DNA from: an uncultured Paracoccaceae bacterium
GTDB taxonomy: Bacteria > Pseudomonadota > Alphaproteobacteria > Rhodobacterales > Rhodobacteraceae
Length of the DNA stretch: 64,000 nucleotides
Direction of reading: 5' to 3'
Assembly (NCBI GenBank): GCA_937146765.1
Contig: CAKZRP010000007.1
Span: 62,001 to 126,000 of the forward strand
Numbering within the stretch: position 1 is the stretch's first letter; each line of letters begins with the position of its first letter. The translations under genes and the position numbers were made by a program. Below are positions 8,207-16,132 of this stretch, piece after piece. The notes under the pieces were generated by a model that searched no databases, was not told where the DNA came from, and saw nothing but the letters and a program-made list of their open reading frames with translations.

Positions 8207-9588
8207 TCCCGTGCCTGTCCGGCCTGAAGCCCTCGCTGCGGTTGCGGCTCTTCGTGCTGATCCTGGGGCCGCTTCTGATCGTGGCGAGCCTTCTCGGCTA
8301 TTGGCGGTTCCAGGAGGCTCAGGCGACGGCGCAGGAGTTGTTCGATCGCGGCCTCTTGGCGGCGGCCTTGGCGATCTCGCGCGATGTCATCCAATCCGAA
8401 GGCGACGCGCTCTCGCCCCGGACCCGCATGTTGATCTCGGACGCCGGCGGGGGCGAAGTGTTCTACCATGTGACCGGGCCAGACGGGATCTACGTAACCG
8501 GCTATGCCTATCCGCCCACCGATCACACCGGCCTCGCACTGGAAGGCGACCCCATCTACAGCGTCGCGGCCTATCGTGGCGAGCCAGTACGGGTGCTGCG
8601 CATGTCCGAACCCACCCAGATCGGCGGCACCATCGGGCAGACCGTGGTCACGGTCTGGCAGCGGGTGAGCGACCGCAACCGCTTTGCCGCAGCGCTGGCC
8701 TGGCGGGCCTTTTCCCTGATCGGCGGCTTGATGGTGACCCTCGCCCTGGTGGTCTGGTTTGGGGTGCAATTGGGCCTGCGCCCCCTCGACGACCTGCAGG
8801 ACGCAATCCGGCGCCGGTCACCCAACGACCTGTCACGGATCCGGCGTGCGGTGCCGGTCGAGGTCAAGGGGATCGTGGCCACCCTGAACCATCTGCTGCG
8901 CCAGGTCGAACAGTCCATCGAAGCGCATCAGAACTTCATCTCCGACGCGGCGCACCAGCTGCGCAACCCCGCCTCGGCCCTGCTCTCGCTGGCGGAAACC
9001 CTGCCCTCGGTCGCTTCTCCCGAAGAGCGGGCGCGACGAGAGCAGGAGTTGATCTCCGCCGCGCGCAAGGCGGCCCGTCTGGCCGAACAGCTGCTGTCGA
9101 TGGAGCGGTTGCGCCATGGCGGCGAGATGAACAAGACAACATTCGATCTGACCTCCGCCGCCGCGGAAGTCTGCACCGATATTGCGCCAGAGTTCCTCTC
9201 GCGTGACCTGCAATTCACCTTCGAGCCCAGCCCGGAACCACTGGTGATCGCGGGCGACCGGTTCTTTATCTGCGAGGCGATCGGAAACCTGTTGCACAAT
9301 ACGTTGCGCCATGGCGGCCCGGACATGGGCGAGGTGCGGCTGCGCAGCTGCCGCGCAGCCGGAATGGCGGTGATCGAAGTCCAGGATGACGGGATCGGCA
9401 TGTCCTCCCAGGATGCACCCAAGGCGTTCAGCCGATTTGGCCAGCTGCAACCCGGCCAGGGCAGCGGCTTGGGTCTCTCCATCGTGCAGCAGGTGGCGGA
9501 ATTGCACAACGGCAGCGTGCATGTGGGGCAGGTCGACAGAGGAACCTTGATCCTGCTGCGCTTCCCGCTCGCCGAACCGCTCGCCTGA
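8203..9588 (+). CDS. tctE: Sensor histidine kinase TctE
   Basis: This 461-residue inner-membrane kinase starts at GTG 8203, overlapping the tctD stop. Membrane helices are near 14-33 and 170-192, enclosing a periplasmic sensor of about 135 residues. A short linker is followed by the HisKA domain with phospho-acceptor His251 in FISDAAHQLRNP. The HATPase domain has an N-box near 360 (EAIGNLLHNTLRHG), G1 VQDDGIGM and G2 GSGLGLSIV. FISDAAHQLR is typical of the TctE/QseC branch. It most likely senses the tricarboxylate or its loaded receptor and phosphorylates the coupled regulator to switch on the divergent transport operon. Confidence 0.88.
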   Translation: MIPCLSGLKPSLRLRLFVLILGPLLIVASLLGYWRFQEAQATAQELFDRGLLAAALAISRDVIQSEGDALSPRTRMLISDAGGGEVFYHVTGPDGIYVTGYAYPPTDHTGLALEGDPIYSVAAYRGEPVRVLRMSEPTQIGGTIGQTVVTVWQRVSDRNRFAAALAWRAFSLIGGLMVTLALVVWFGVQLGLRPLDDLQDAIRRRSPNDLSRIRRAVPVEVKGIVATLNHLLRQVEQSIEAHQNFISDAAHQLRNPASALLSLAETLPSVASPEERARREQELISAARKAARLAEQLLSMERLRHGGEMNKTTFDLTSAAAEVCTDIAPEFLSRDLQFTFEPSPEPLVIAGDRFFICEAIGNLLHNTLRHGGPDMGEVRLRSCRAAGMAVIEVQDDGIGMSSQDAPKAFSRFGQLQPGQGSGLGLSIVQQVAELHNGSVHVGQVDRGTLILLRFPLAEPLA

Positions 9589-9801
9589 TCCGGACCCGGC
9601 CTGCGGGAACCCGCCGAGACACGGGGCCCGGCAAGAGCTGGACTTGCCAAAGCCATGGCGCAGGCTAAGTGAAGGCGATGAGGCCCTCGCGCCTGATTTG
9701 ACGCAAGATTTTGGGATCACGGCTCGATTGCGCCTCGCAGGAGCCAGGCTTCGGTCTAAATCAGTCGGGACTGGGCTTTGACGCAAAAAGGATCAACTTT
9801 C

Positions 9802-10071
9802 ATGATGAAAACCGTTGGTATGGTTGCAGTTCTGTTGGCGAGCTCGGCTTTCCTCTCGGCCTGCACTGACAATCAGGAAATCAATGCCGCTTCCGGTGCC
9901 CTCCTCGGGGCCGCGGCCGGCACTCAGGTCGGCTCTGGCAGCGGTCGCGTGGCCGCCACGCTGGTGGGGGCCGCAGTGGGCGCACAGGTCGGGGCCAATC
10001 AGCCCACCAAAGGCAACCTCTGCACCTATCGCAACCCGCAGACCGGTGGCACCTATCAGGCGGCCTGCTGA
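9802..10071 (+). CDS. Small glycine-zipper lipoprotein
   Basis: This 89-residue predicted lipoprotein has a signal peptide ending in lipobox LSAC, with the lipidated Cys near residue 22. A glycine-zipper helix follows (ALLGAAAGTQVGSGSGRVAA then LVGAAVGAQVG), and the C-terminus contains two Cys (LCTYRNPQTGGTYQAAC). This resembles YMGG/17-kDa-antigen-like outer-membrane lipoproteins, whose zipper inserts in or packs against membranes. ATG 9802 follows AAAAGGA; a second ATG is at 9805. It stands alone between tctE and a convergent gene, preceded by a 213-base gap in which I see no clear promoter. Function is unknown. Confidence 0.75.
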   Translation: MMKTVGMVAVLLASSAFLSACTDNQEINAASGALLGAAAGTQVGSGSGRVAATLVGAAVGAQVGANQPTKGNLCTYRNPQTGGTYQAAC

Positions 10072-10116
10072 CCCGGCAGCCGCCCGGGCCCTCGGTTGAG
10101 GTCACCCTGCACATCA

Positions 10117-10140
10117 CCCCGGGCAGTCGCTTGTCCGGGG
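10117..10140. terminator. Hairpin between convergent genes, possible terminator
   Basis: CCCCGGGC at 10117-10124 pairs with GTCCGGGG at 10133-10140 (one G-T pair, eight-base loop). It lies between the lipoprotein gene and the convergent ycaQ-like gene. No run of T follows on either strand, so it is a weak terminator candidate. Confidence 0.3.
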
Positions 10141-10177
10141 ATCCCTCTTCGCTGAGGCCTGTGACGGGACCCAGCTG

Positions 10178-11377
10178 TCAGGCGCTGCGCAGCCAATCCG
10201 CACCCAGGCGCAGCTCTTCGGTCCCGGCCAACCCCTTGAGCCGGTCCAACTCGCTCATCAGGGCCGCCTGGCGCAGTTTGCCGAGGGGCACTCCCGGCTC
10301 GCTCCAGAAGGCGCGCAGGTCCAGCGCCCGCTCTGCCCTCTTGATGTCGATGCGGCCGATCAGCCGATCCCCCTGCAAGACCGGGAAAACGTAGTAGCCG
10401 AAACGGCGCTTTGCCTCCGGCACAAAAATCTCGATCCGGTAGTGAAATCCGAACAGCCGCTCGGTTCGGGCGCGGTCGCGTAGCATCGGATCGAAAGGCG
10501 ACAGCAGCCGCACCCGGGATGAGGGATCCGGCAGGTCCGGCAAACTGGCCAGCACCGCTTCGGTGCTGAAACTTCGGCGGCGACTGCCATCGGCCAGTTC
10601 CACATCCACCTCGAGGATGCGCCCCTGGGCCAGCGCCGCCGTGCACCAGGCCTTGGCCTCCTCGCGGGTGGTGATCTCGAAAAACGCGGCCAGCTCGCCG
10701 CTGGTGGCAAATCCGAGCCGCTCCAGCGCCGCCGACATCGCCCAGTCGACGATCTCCGCATCGCAGCGGTGGCTGTTCAGATACTCTGCCGGGATCACCC
10801 GCTCGCTGAGGTCATAGAACTTGCGGAACCCGGAGCGGTGGCAGATCGCCAGCTGCCCCGACCGCCAAAGATACTCCAGCGCGGTCTTGGACGGGTGCCA
10901 ATCCCACCAGCCGGAGGAGCCTTTGGTCTCTTCCTCGCCGACATCCATCGAGCAGGCCGGGCCATGGTCGGCGATATGGCGCAGAACGGTCTCCGTCTCG
11001 GCCATCCAGCCTTCACGGCGGCCCTGCCACCAGCGCGACTGCATCCGCGCCTCGTCGCGGGTGAACTTCAGCCGCCACATCGGATAGAACTGCATCGGGA
11101 TGACCGAGGCATCATGGGTCCAATGTTCAAAGGCGGTGCGGTCCTTGGCCACCAGCCGTTCGAGATTCTGCGGCCGGTACTGGCCGCGCCGCGACCACAG
11201 GATCAGGTCATGGGCGCGGGCGAGCGTGTTGACGCTGTCCACCTGCACAAAGCCCAGCCTGTCGAGCAGCTGATCAAGGTCGCGCCCCTTGCCCGACCCG
11301 CTGGTCGGGCGCAGCAGCAGATGACGGTCAAGGAAAAGGCGCCGGGCGTCCCGGTTGGAAATCAGGGGGCGTGTCAT
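10178..11377 (-). CDS. YcaQ/AlkX-family DNA glycosylase (winged-helix HTH_42)
   Basis: This 399-residue cytoplasmic protein belongs to the COG3214/HTH_42 family, close to the usual ~400 residues. Known members are DNA glycosylases that remove alkylated bases and unhook interstrand crosslinks. The catalytic stretch is FVQVDSVNTLARAHDLILWSR-like, with the Q-V-D triplet at residues 45-47. The Q-x-D form is that of E. coli YcaQ rather than the Q-x-Q of Streptomyces AlkZ, suggesting activity on N7-alkylguanine and crosslinks. A Trp-rich segment (HWTHDASVIPMQFYP) follows. It is a single gene, convergent with the lipoprotein gene and 63 bases from the next leftward gene. Confidence 0.82.
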   Translation of the reverse strand: MTRPLISNRDARRLFLDRHLLLRPTSGSGKGRDLDQLLDRLGFVQVDSVNTLARAHDLILWSRRGQYRPQNLERLVAKDRTAFEHWTHDASVIPMQFYPMWRLKFTRDEARMQSRWWQGRREGWMAETETVLRHIADHGPACSMDVGEEETKGSSGWWDWHPSKTALEYLWRSGQLAICHRSGFRKFYDLSERVIPAEYLNSHRCDAEIVDWAMSAALERLGFATSGELAAFFEITTREEAKAWCTAALAQGRILEVDVELADGSRRRSFSTEAVLASLPDLPDPSSRVRLLSPFDPMLRDRARTERLFGFHYRIEIFVPEAKRRFGYYVFPVLQGDRLIGRIDIKRAERALDLRAFWSEPGVPLGKLRQAALMSELDRLKGLAGTEELRLGADWLRSA

Positions 11378-11440
11378 GCCCCCTGTATAGCCTTGGATCG
11401 CACGCGGAACAAAGAGAAAACATCCCTGCCCAAAAGCGGG

Positions 11441-14400
11441 TTAAACAGGCACCTCCGCCAGAACTTTGTCGAGAACGGCGACGATCATCTCAACATCCTC
11501 CGCCTCGATGGTCAGGGGCGGGCGGATCTTCAGGATATTGTCCTTTGGCCCCTCACTGCCGATCAGGATACGGTGATCACGCATCCGGTTTTTGACATAG
11601 GAACATATCTCTGTCGCCTCGGAGCCATCGGCGCGGATCAGCTCCAGCCCGAGGAACAGCCCCATGCCGCGCACATCGCCGACGCAAGCATATTTCGCTT
11701 CAAGCTCGCGCAGGCCTGCGATCAGCTCCGCACCACGGTCGCGGGCATTGGCCTGCAGGCCCTCGTCATCGACGATGTCCAGGACCTCCTTGCCAATGCG
11801 GCAGGAGAGGGTAGAGCCGCCAAAGGTCGAGAAGAACTCGATCCCATTGTCGAAACTCTCCGCAATCGCCTTGGTGGTGACCAGAACGCCCAGCGGGTGG
11901 CCGTTGCCGATGGGTTTGCCCATCACCACGATATCGGGCAGCGCGCCTTGGTGCTCAAAGCCGAAGTAATAGTCACCCAGCCGTCCGAGACCGGTTTGCA
12001 CCTCATCCGCGATGCAGACCCCGCCCGCCGCGCGAATTTTCTCATATACCGCAGGCAGATAGCCCTTGGGCGGGATGATCTGCCCGCCAACCGAGGGGAA
12101 GGTCTCCGCGATGAAACCCGCAACCCCGTGCCCTCTGTCCTTGAGCGCGGCAATCGCCGGATCGACCAGATCCGCAAACTTCTGCGCGCGGGCGGGATCG
12201 TCGCGGCGGAAGCTGCCGCGATAGTCATCCGCGACCTCCACCAGCTCCACCCAATCCGGCTTACCGACACCGCCCGGCTTGTTGAACTTGTAAGCCGAAA
12301 TGTCGATCGCCCCGGTGGTATTGCCATGATAGCCGTGATCCGGGGTCACCATCCCCTTGGCGCCGGTATGGGCGCGGGCCAGCCGCAGGGCGAGCTCATT
12401 CGCCTCGGTGCCGGAGTTCACAAAGAAGCAGACCTCGAAGTGATCCGGCAGCTTTGACAGCACCTTATCGGCAAAGGCGGTCTGGGCCGGGTGCAGATAG
12501 CGGGTGTTGGAGTTCATCCGCCGCAGCTGATCCGCCGCAACCGCCTGAATGCGCGGATGGGCGTGGCCCACGTGCGGGACGTTGTTATAGGCGTCGAGAT
12601 AGGGGCGGCCCCATTCGTCGAACAGATGATGCTTCCAGCCGCGCACCAGCATCACCGGATCGCTATAGGTCAGGCTGAGGTTGCCGCCGAAATGCGCGCG
12701 CCGCTTGCCCAGAACCTCCGCCTTGTCGGTGGGCTGATAGCAGACCTTCTCGTCGGCCAAGTTGAGGAGCGCCGCCGGGTTCGGGCAGAGCGCGCGCCAG
12801 AGGTACATCTCGTCCGGATCGCCGACGCCGGGCCAATCGGCCTCGATCCCTTCGGTGCTGAGGGCAAGCTGGAAATGCACATGGGGCGCCCAGCCGCCGT
12901 TTTGCCCGGCTGTGCCAAGGCGGCAGAAGGCCTGCCCGCGCGCCACCCGGTCGCCGGGGCTGAGCCGCTGCACAGCCTCAGGGTCCAAATGGCCGTAGAG
13001 CGTATAAAACGGATCGCCCGCCGGGGTGCGGTGGCGCAGGATGATGACGCCGCCGTAATCCAGATGACCCTTGCGGTCCTCGGCCACCCAAACCTCGCCA
13101 TCCAAGGGCGCATGGAGCGCGGTGCCTGCGGGGGCAAAGCCATCAACGGCCAGATGCACGGTGCGCCGGTCGCTCGCTTTCCACGGCCCCTTGCGGAAGG
13201 CGGGTTCGGCGTAGATCAGGCGCGGTTCGTGGTAGTACCCAAGCCAGATGCGGCCTTCGTCCTCAAACTCCTCGCCCACCCGCGCGGCCTCGGCCAGCGG
13301 CATGTCAAAGGGGTTCTGCGGCCAAAGGCTGTGCTCGACCGAGAGCGAGCCCATCGGGGCGTCCGACAGATCCTCGCCCATCAAGGGCGCGAACTGGCCG
13401 CGCTGGCTGTCGAGCCAGGCCATGACCCGCTCCGCCCCATTGACCACCGGCAGGTCGCAGGCCGCACGCAGCCGCGCGTTCAAGAGGCCACCATGCAGCG
13501 TGCATCCCTCAAGGAAACGCCAGGCCGGAGCCTGCGAGATGGTCACATAGGGATCATCGGGGTTTTCTGCCGCCATCAGGGTAGAGTTCACCACGCTGAC
13601 TGCAAGCCGCATCCGCAAGAGGGGCCAGAGGAGGTCCACCTCCGGCGCGGTCAGCGGATATTCCGCGTGATATCCGGCCACCAGCGCGGCCAGCGCCGCC
13701 TCAGGCTTTGGGTGATCCAGCACCAGATAGGCCGCCGCAATCGCCAGATCGCAGATCCGCGGCGCGCGGCACATATCGCCCAGGTCGATGAGACCCGAGA
13801 CCCGTGGCGCGGCCCCGGTTCCCGCCCCTCCGGTCACGAGGATATTGTAGTCATTGGCATCGCTATGGATCGCCTGCTGCGGCAGGGCCTCAAGCGTCGG
13901 CTTCAACGTCCCGAAGGTCTCGCAGATCCCCTCCAGCAGCGCACGGCGGGTAGGGTCGGTGATAGAGTCGAGCTCGCGCGCGATCCAGTCGGCGCGCATC
14001 AGATCCCATTTGAAGTCCCGCGCCAGATGCGGGTGATCAAAACCCGACAGGCCTCGGGTGGTGCGCCCGAGCACCGCGCCGACCTCTGCGATCAGCGGCT
14101 CGGTCTTGGGCGCCGCATGGGCATAACAACGCCCCGGCATTCGCGCGATGAGCCAGACCAGTCGCTCGGCGCCGCTTTCGTCACGCAGGCGCAGCAGCTT
14201 CTCGCCCCTCACCGCCGGCACCACCTCGGGCACCGGCAGGCCGGGTTCGTGCACCGCCACGTGATCCAGCGCCTTGATCTGCAAGTCGACCAATTCAGAG
14301 GCGCAGCCCGGCCGCATCGCCTTCAGCACATAGCCCGCGCCCTCCGGTGTCTCGGCCAGGAAGTTGAGGTCATATTCCCCGTCCAGCCGGTGCAGGTCAG

Positions 14401-14446
14401 CGGAAATCCCCCAATGCTGGCGCAGGGCCTCTGTCCAGTGATCCAT
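11441..14446 (-). CDS. Three-domain fusion: APH-like kinase, M23 peptidase-like, class-III aminotransferase/phospholyase
   Basis: ATG 14446 with GGAGGAG upstream gives 1001 residues. Residues about 1-350 are an APH/choline-kinase-like fold: HSDANDYNIL near 238 is the catalytic loop and LIDLGDMCR the metal motif. Residues about 420-540 are M23-like, with HAPLD near 444, YGHLD and HVHFQL near 520, so all zinc ligands seem present. Residues about 590-1001 are a PLP fold-I enzyme with the lysine in VVMGKPIGNG near 843. It most resembles AGXT2L-type amino-alcohol-phosphate phospholyases, whose partner is a hydroxylysine-type kinase. Expected job: phosphorylate an amino alcohol, then eliminate phosphate and ammonia. 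No signal peptide is seen, so the role of the M23-like part is unclear. Confidence 0.78.
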   Translation of the reverse strand: MDHWTEALRQHWGISADLHRLDGEYDLNFLAETPEGAGYVLKAMRPGCASELVDLQIKALDHVAVHEPGLPVPEVVPAVRGEKLLRLRDESGAERLVWLIARMPGRCYAHAAPKTEPLIAEVGAVLGRTTRGLSGFDHPHLARDFKWDLMRADWIARELDSITDPTRRALLEGICETFGTLKPTLEALPQQAIHSDANDYNILVTGGAGTGAAPRVSGLIDLGDMCRAPRICDLAIAAAYLVLDHPKPEAALAALVAGYHAEYPLTAPEVDLLWPLLRMRLAVSVVNSTLMAAENPDDPYVTISQAPAWRFLEGCTLHGGLLNARLRAACDLPVVNGAERVMAWLDSQRGQFAPLMGEDLSDAPMGSLSVEHSLWPQNPFDMPLAEAARVGEEFEDEGRIWLGYYHEPRLIYAEPAFRKGPWKASDRRTVHLAVDGFAPAGTALHAPLDGEVWVAEDRKGHLDYGGVIILRHRTPAGDPFYTLYGHLDPEAVQRLSPGDRVARGQAFCRLGTAGQNGGWAPHVHFQLALSTEGIEADWPGVGDPDEMYLWRALCPNPAALLNLADEKVCYQPTDKAEVLGKRRAHFGGNLSLTYSDPVMLVRGWKHHLFDEWGRPYLDAYNNVPHVGHAHPRIQAVAADQLRRMNSNTRYLHPAQTAFADKVLSKLPDHFEVCFFVNSGTEANELALRLARAHTGAKGMVTPDHGYHGNTTGAIDISAYKFNKPGGVGKPDWVELVEVADDYRGSFRRDDPARAQKFADLVDPAIAALKDRGHGVAGFIAETFPSVGGQIIPPKGYLPAVYEKIRAAGGVCIADEVQTGLGRLGDYYFGFEHQGALPDIVVMGKPIGNGHPLGVLVTTKAIAESFDNGIEFFSTFGGSTLSCRIGKEVLDIVDDEGLQANARDRGAELIAGLRELEAKYACVGDVRGMGLFLGLELIRADGSEATEICSYVKNRMRDHRILIGSEGPKDNILKIRPPLTIEAEDVEMIVAVLDKVLAEVPV

Positions 14447-14780
14447 ATGCTCCTCCCAAAGCCTGTGACTGACATCGCGGGCCCCGGGCCCGGCGATAGA
14501 CTTGTTCAACATCCGCAATCCCAGTGCAAGGGCTTGCGGTCAAAGCGCAATTTCTTCTGCCTTCGCAGCTCCAAGGGCCGGGGTATTGGCGCAATCTGCC
14601 GCCCCAAACCAAAAGATCGCACCCCTGATCCCGGTCGGCGGCGGATGTGCATTCCGGTATCGCCCACCACGCGAAATGCGGCCAGAGCCTTGACCTTGCG
14701 CGGTTTTGCCCCCTTTTCTCCCCGGAGATCCGCAACAGGCGCACCAGGTAACGGGGCCAGATCACGGAGAGAGAGCCATC
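14447..14780. other. Divergent intergenic region, no recognised gene
   Basis: These 334 bases separate the leftward kinase/aminotransferase fusion gene from the rightward pqi operon and must hold both promoters. I found ribosome sites at either edge (GGAGGAG beside 14451, GGAGAGAG near 14767) but no convincing promoter, palindrome or small ORF. Confidence 0.5.
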
Positions 14781-15485
14781 ATGGCGCAGACAGAGGGGCA
14801 GACACCCGCTCAGGCTCCGGCCAAGACGACAGTGGCACGCCCGGCTGCCCTGGTGGTCTGCCCGTCCTGCGATGCGCTGTGTCGGATGCCCCGGTTGGCC
14901 CATGGCGAGGATGCCGCCTGCCCCCGTTGCGGTCAGGTGCTGGCTGCGCCGCGCCACAAGGCGGGGATGCAGATCATCTCGCTGGCCTTTGCCAGCCTTG
15001 TCCTGCTGATCGCAACGCTGTTCTTTCCCTTCCTCGAGATCTCCGCCGCCGGGCTCAGCAATGCCACGTCGGTGCTCGATGTGGTACTGGCCTTTACCAG
15101 TGGCCAGCTGGCCCTGCTGGTATTGTTCACAGCCGGCTGCATTCTGGCCATTCCCGCCCTGCGCATGGGGCTCCTGCTCTATGTGCTGATCCCGCTGGTC
15201 TTTGATACGCCGCCGCGCCGCCATGCTCATGCCGCCTTCCTGCTGGCAGAACGGCTGAAACCCTGGTCGATGGCCGAGATCTTTGCCATCGGTTGCGCCG
15301 TGGCGCTGATCAAGGTCAAGGATCTGGCGCATGTGGAATTCGGTCCCGCCTTCTGGATGTTTGCCGTTCTCGTGCTGCTGGTGGCCCAGGTACAGCGCAA
15401 CCTGTGCAGCCGATCGGTCTGGGACGCGCTGGAGGCTGGCGGCTCTGCCGTACCCCCGTTGCAGTCGAAAGCCAGCCGGGCGTGA
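14781..15485 (+). CDS. pqiA: Paraquat-inducible protein A, first half-protein
   Basis: This 234-residue inner-membrane protein has an N-terminal zinc-ribbon-like CPSCDALCRMPRL...CPRCG (four Cys near 29-55), followed by about four membrane helices, the usual PqiA domain. In E. coli PqiA is one protein with two such domains; here the second is the next gene. PqiA works with the MCE-domain tunnel protein PqiB and lipoprotein PqiC in envelope lipid transport and stress tolerance. ATG 14781 has GGAGAGAG upstream. The TGA overlaps the next GTG by four bases, so the two halves are translationally coupled. Confidence 0.88.
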   Translation: MAQTEGQTPAQAPAKTTVARPAALVVCPSCDALCRMPRLAHGEDAACPRCGQVLAAPRHKAGMQIISLAFASLVLLIATLFFPFLEISAAGLSNATSVLDVVLAFTSGQLALLVLFTAGCILAIPALRMGLLLYVLIPLVFDTPPRRHAHAAFLLAERLKPWSMAEIFAIGCAVALIKVKDLAHVEFGPAFWMFAVLVLLVAQVQRNLCSRSVWDALEAGGSAVPPLQSKASRA

Positions 15486-16132
15486 CCGTGGCCCCCTCTC
15501 CTCTCCGCACCGCACGCCAATCCGGGATGGTCGGCTGCCGCTATTGCACCCGCGCCTGGCCCGCAGGCACCGAGAGCTGCGGTGTCTGCGGCAGCAAGCT
15601 GGTCTCGCGCGACCGGCAAAGCCTGCAGAAGGTCTGGGCCTGGTGGCTCGTGGCCCTGCTCTGCTACATCCCCGCCAACCTCTATCCCATGCTGCGCACC
15701 AGCACCCTTGGTTCGGTCTCGCAGGATACCATCGTCGGTGGCGCCATCACCCTCGCGGAACACGGCTCCTACGTGGTGGCCGCCATCATCCTCCTTGCGA
15801 GCGTGGTGATCCCGACCCTCAAATTCCTCGCCATCGCCTATCTGGCGGTGAGCGTCTCGCGCCCCTCTTCCGCCTCCCAGCACACCCGCCACATCCTTTA
15901 TGAAGTGGTGGAATACATCGGTCGCTGGTCGATGATCGACGTCTTCGTGGTGGCGATCCTCTCCGCGCTCGTGCATCTGGGAAGCATCGCCTCCATCGAG
16001 CCCGGCCCGGCGAGCCTCACTTTCGCGCTGACGGTTGTCTTCACGATGATTTCCGCGCAGAGCTTTGACAGTCGACTGATCTGGGATCAGCTTGACGACG
16101 ACCAAGAGAAAGACCCGATCCGTGCCGACTGA
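15482..16132 (+). CDS. pqiA: Paraquat-inducible protein A, second half-protein
   Basis: This 216-residue inner-membrane protein has its own Cys-rich ribbon (GCRYCTRAWP...CGVCGSKL) and four predicted helices, with PANLYPML and VIPTLKF stretches typical of the PqiA domain. GTG 15482 overlaps the preceding stop; GTG 15488 is an alternative. It would pair with the upstream half to form the equivalent of one two-domain E. coli PqiA. Its end overlaps the pqiB start, so all four pqi genes form a tight operon. Confidence 0.86.
   Translation: MTVAPSPLRTARQSGMVGCRYCTRAWPAGTESCGVCGSKLVSRDRQSLQKVWAWWLVALLCYIPANLYPMLRTSTLGSVSQDTIVGGAITLAEHGSYVVAAIILLASVVIPTLKFLAIAYLAVSVSRPSSASQHTRHILYEVVEYIGRWSMIDVFVVAILSALVHLGSIASIEPGPASLTFALTVVFTMISAQSFDSRLIWDQLDDDQEKDPIRAD

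Noticed and set aside
12491..15205. 904-codon open frame on the plus strand
   Set aside because: It runs antisense through the kinase/M23/aminotransferase fusion and then out of frame through pqiA; the composition is the Arg/His/Gly-rich noise typical of shadow frames.
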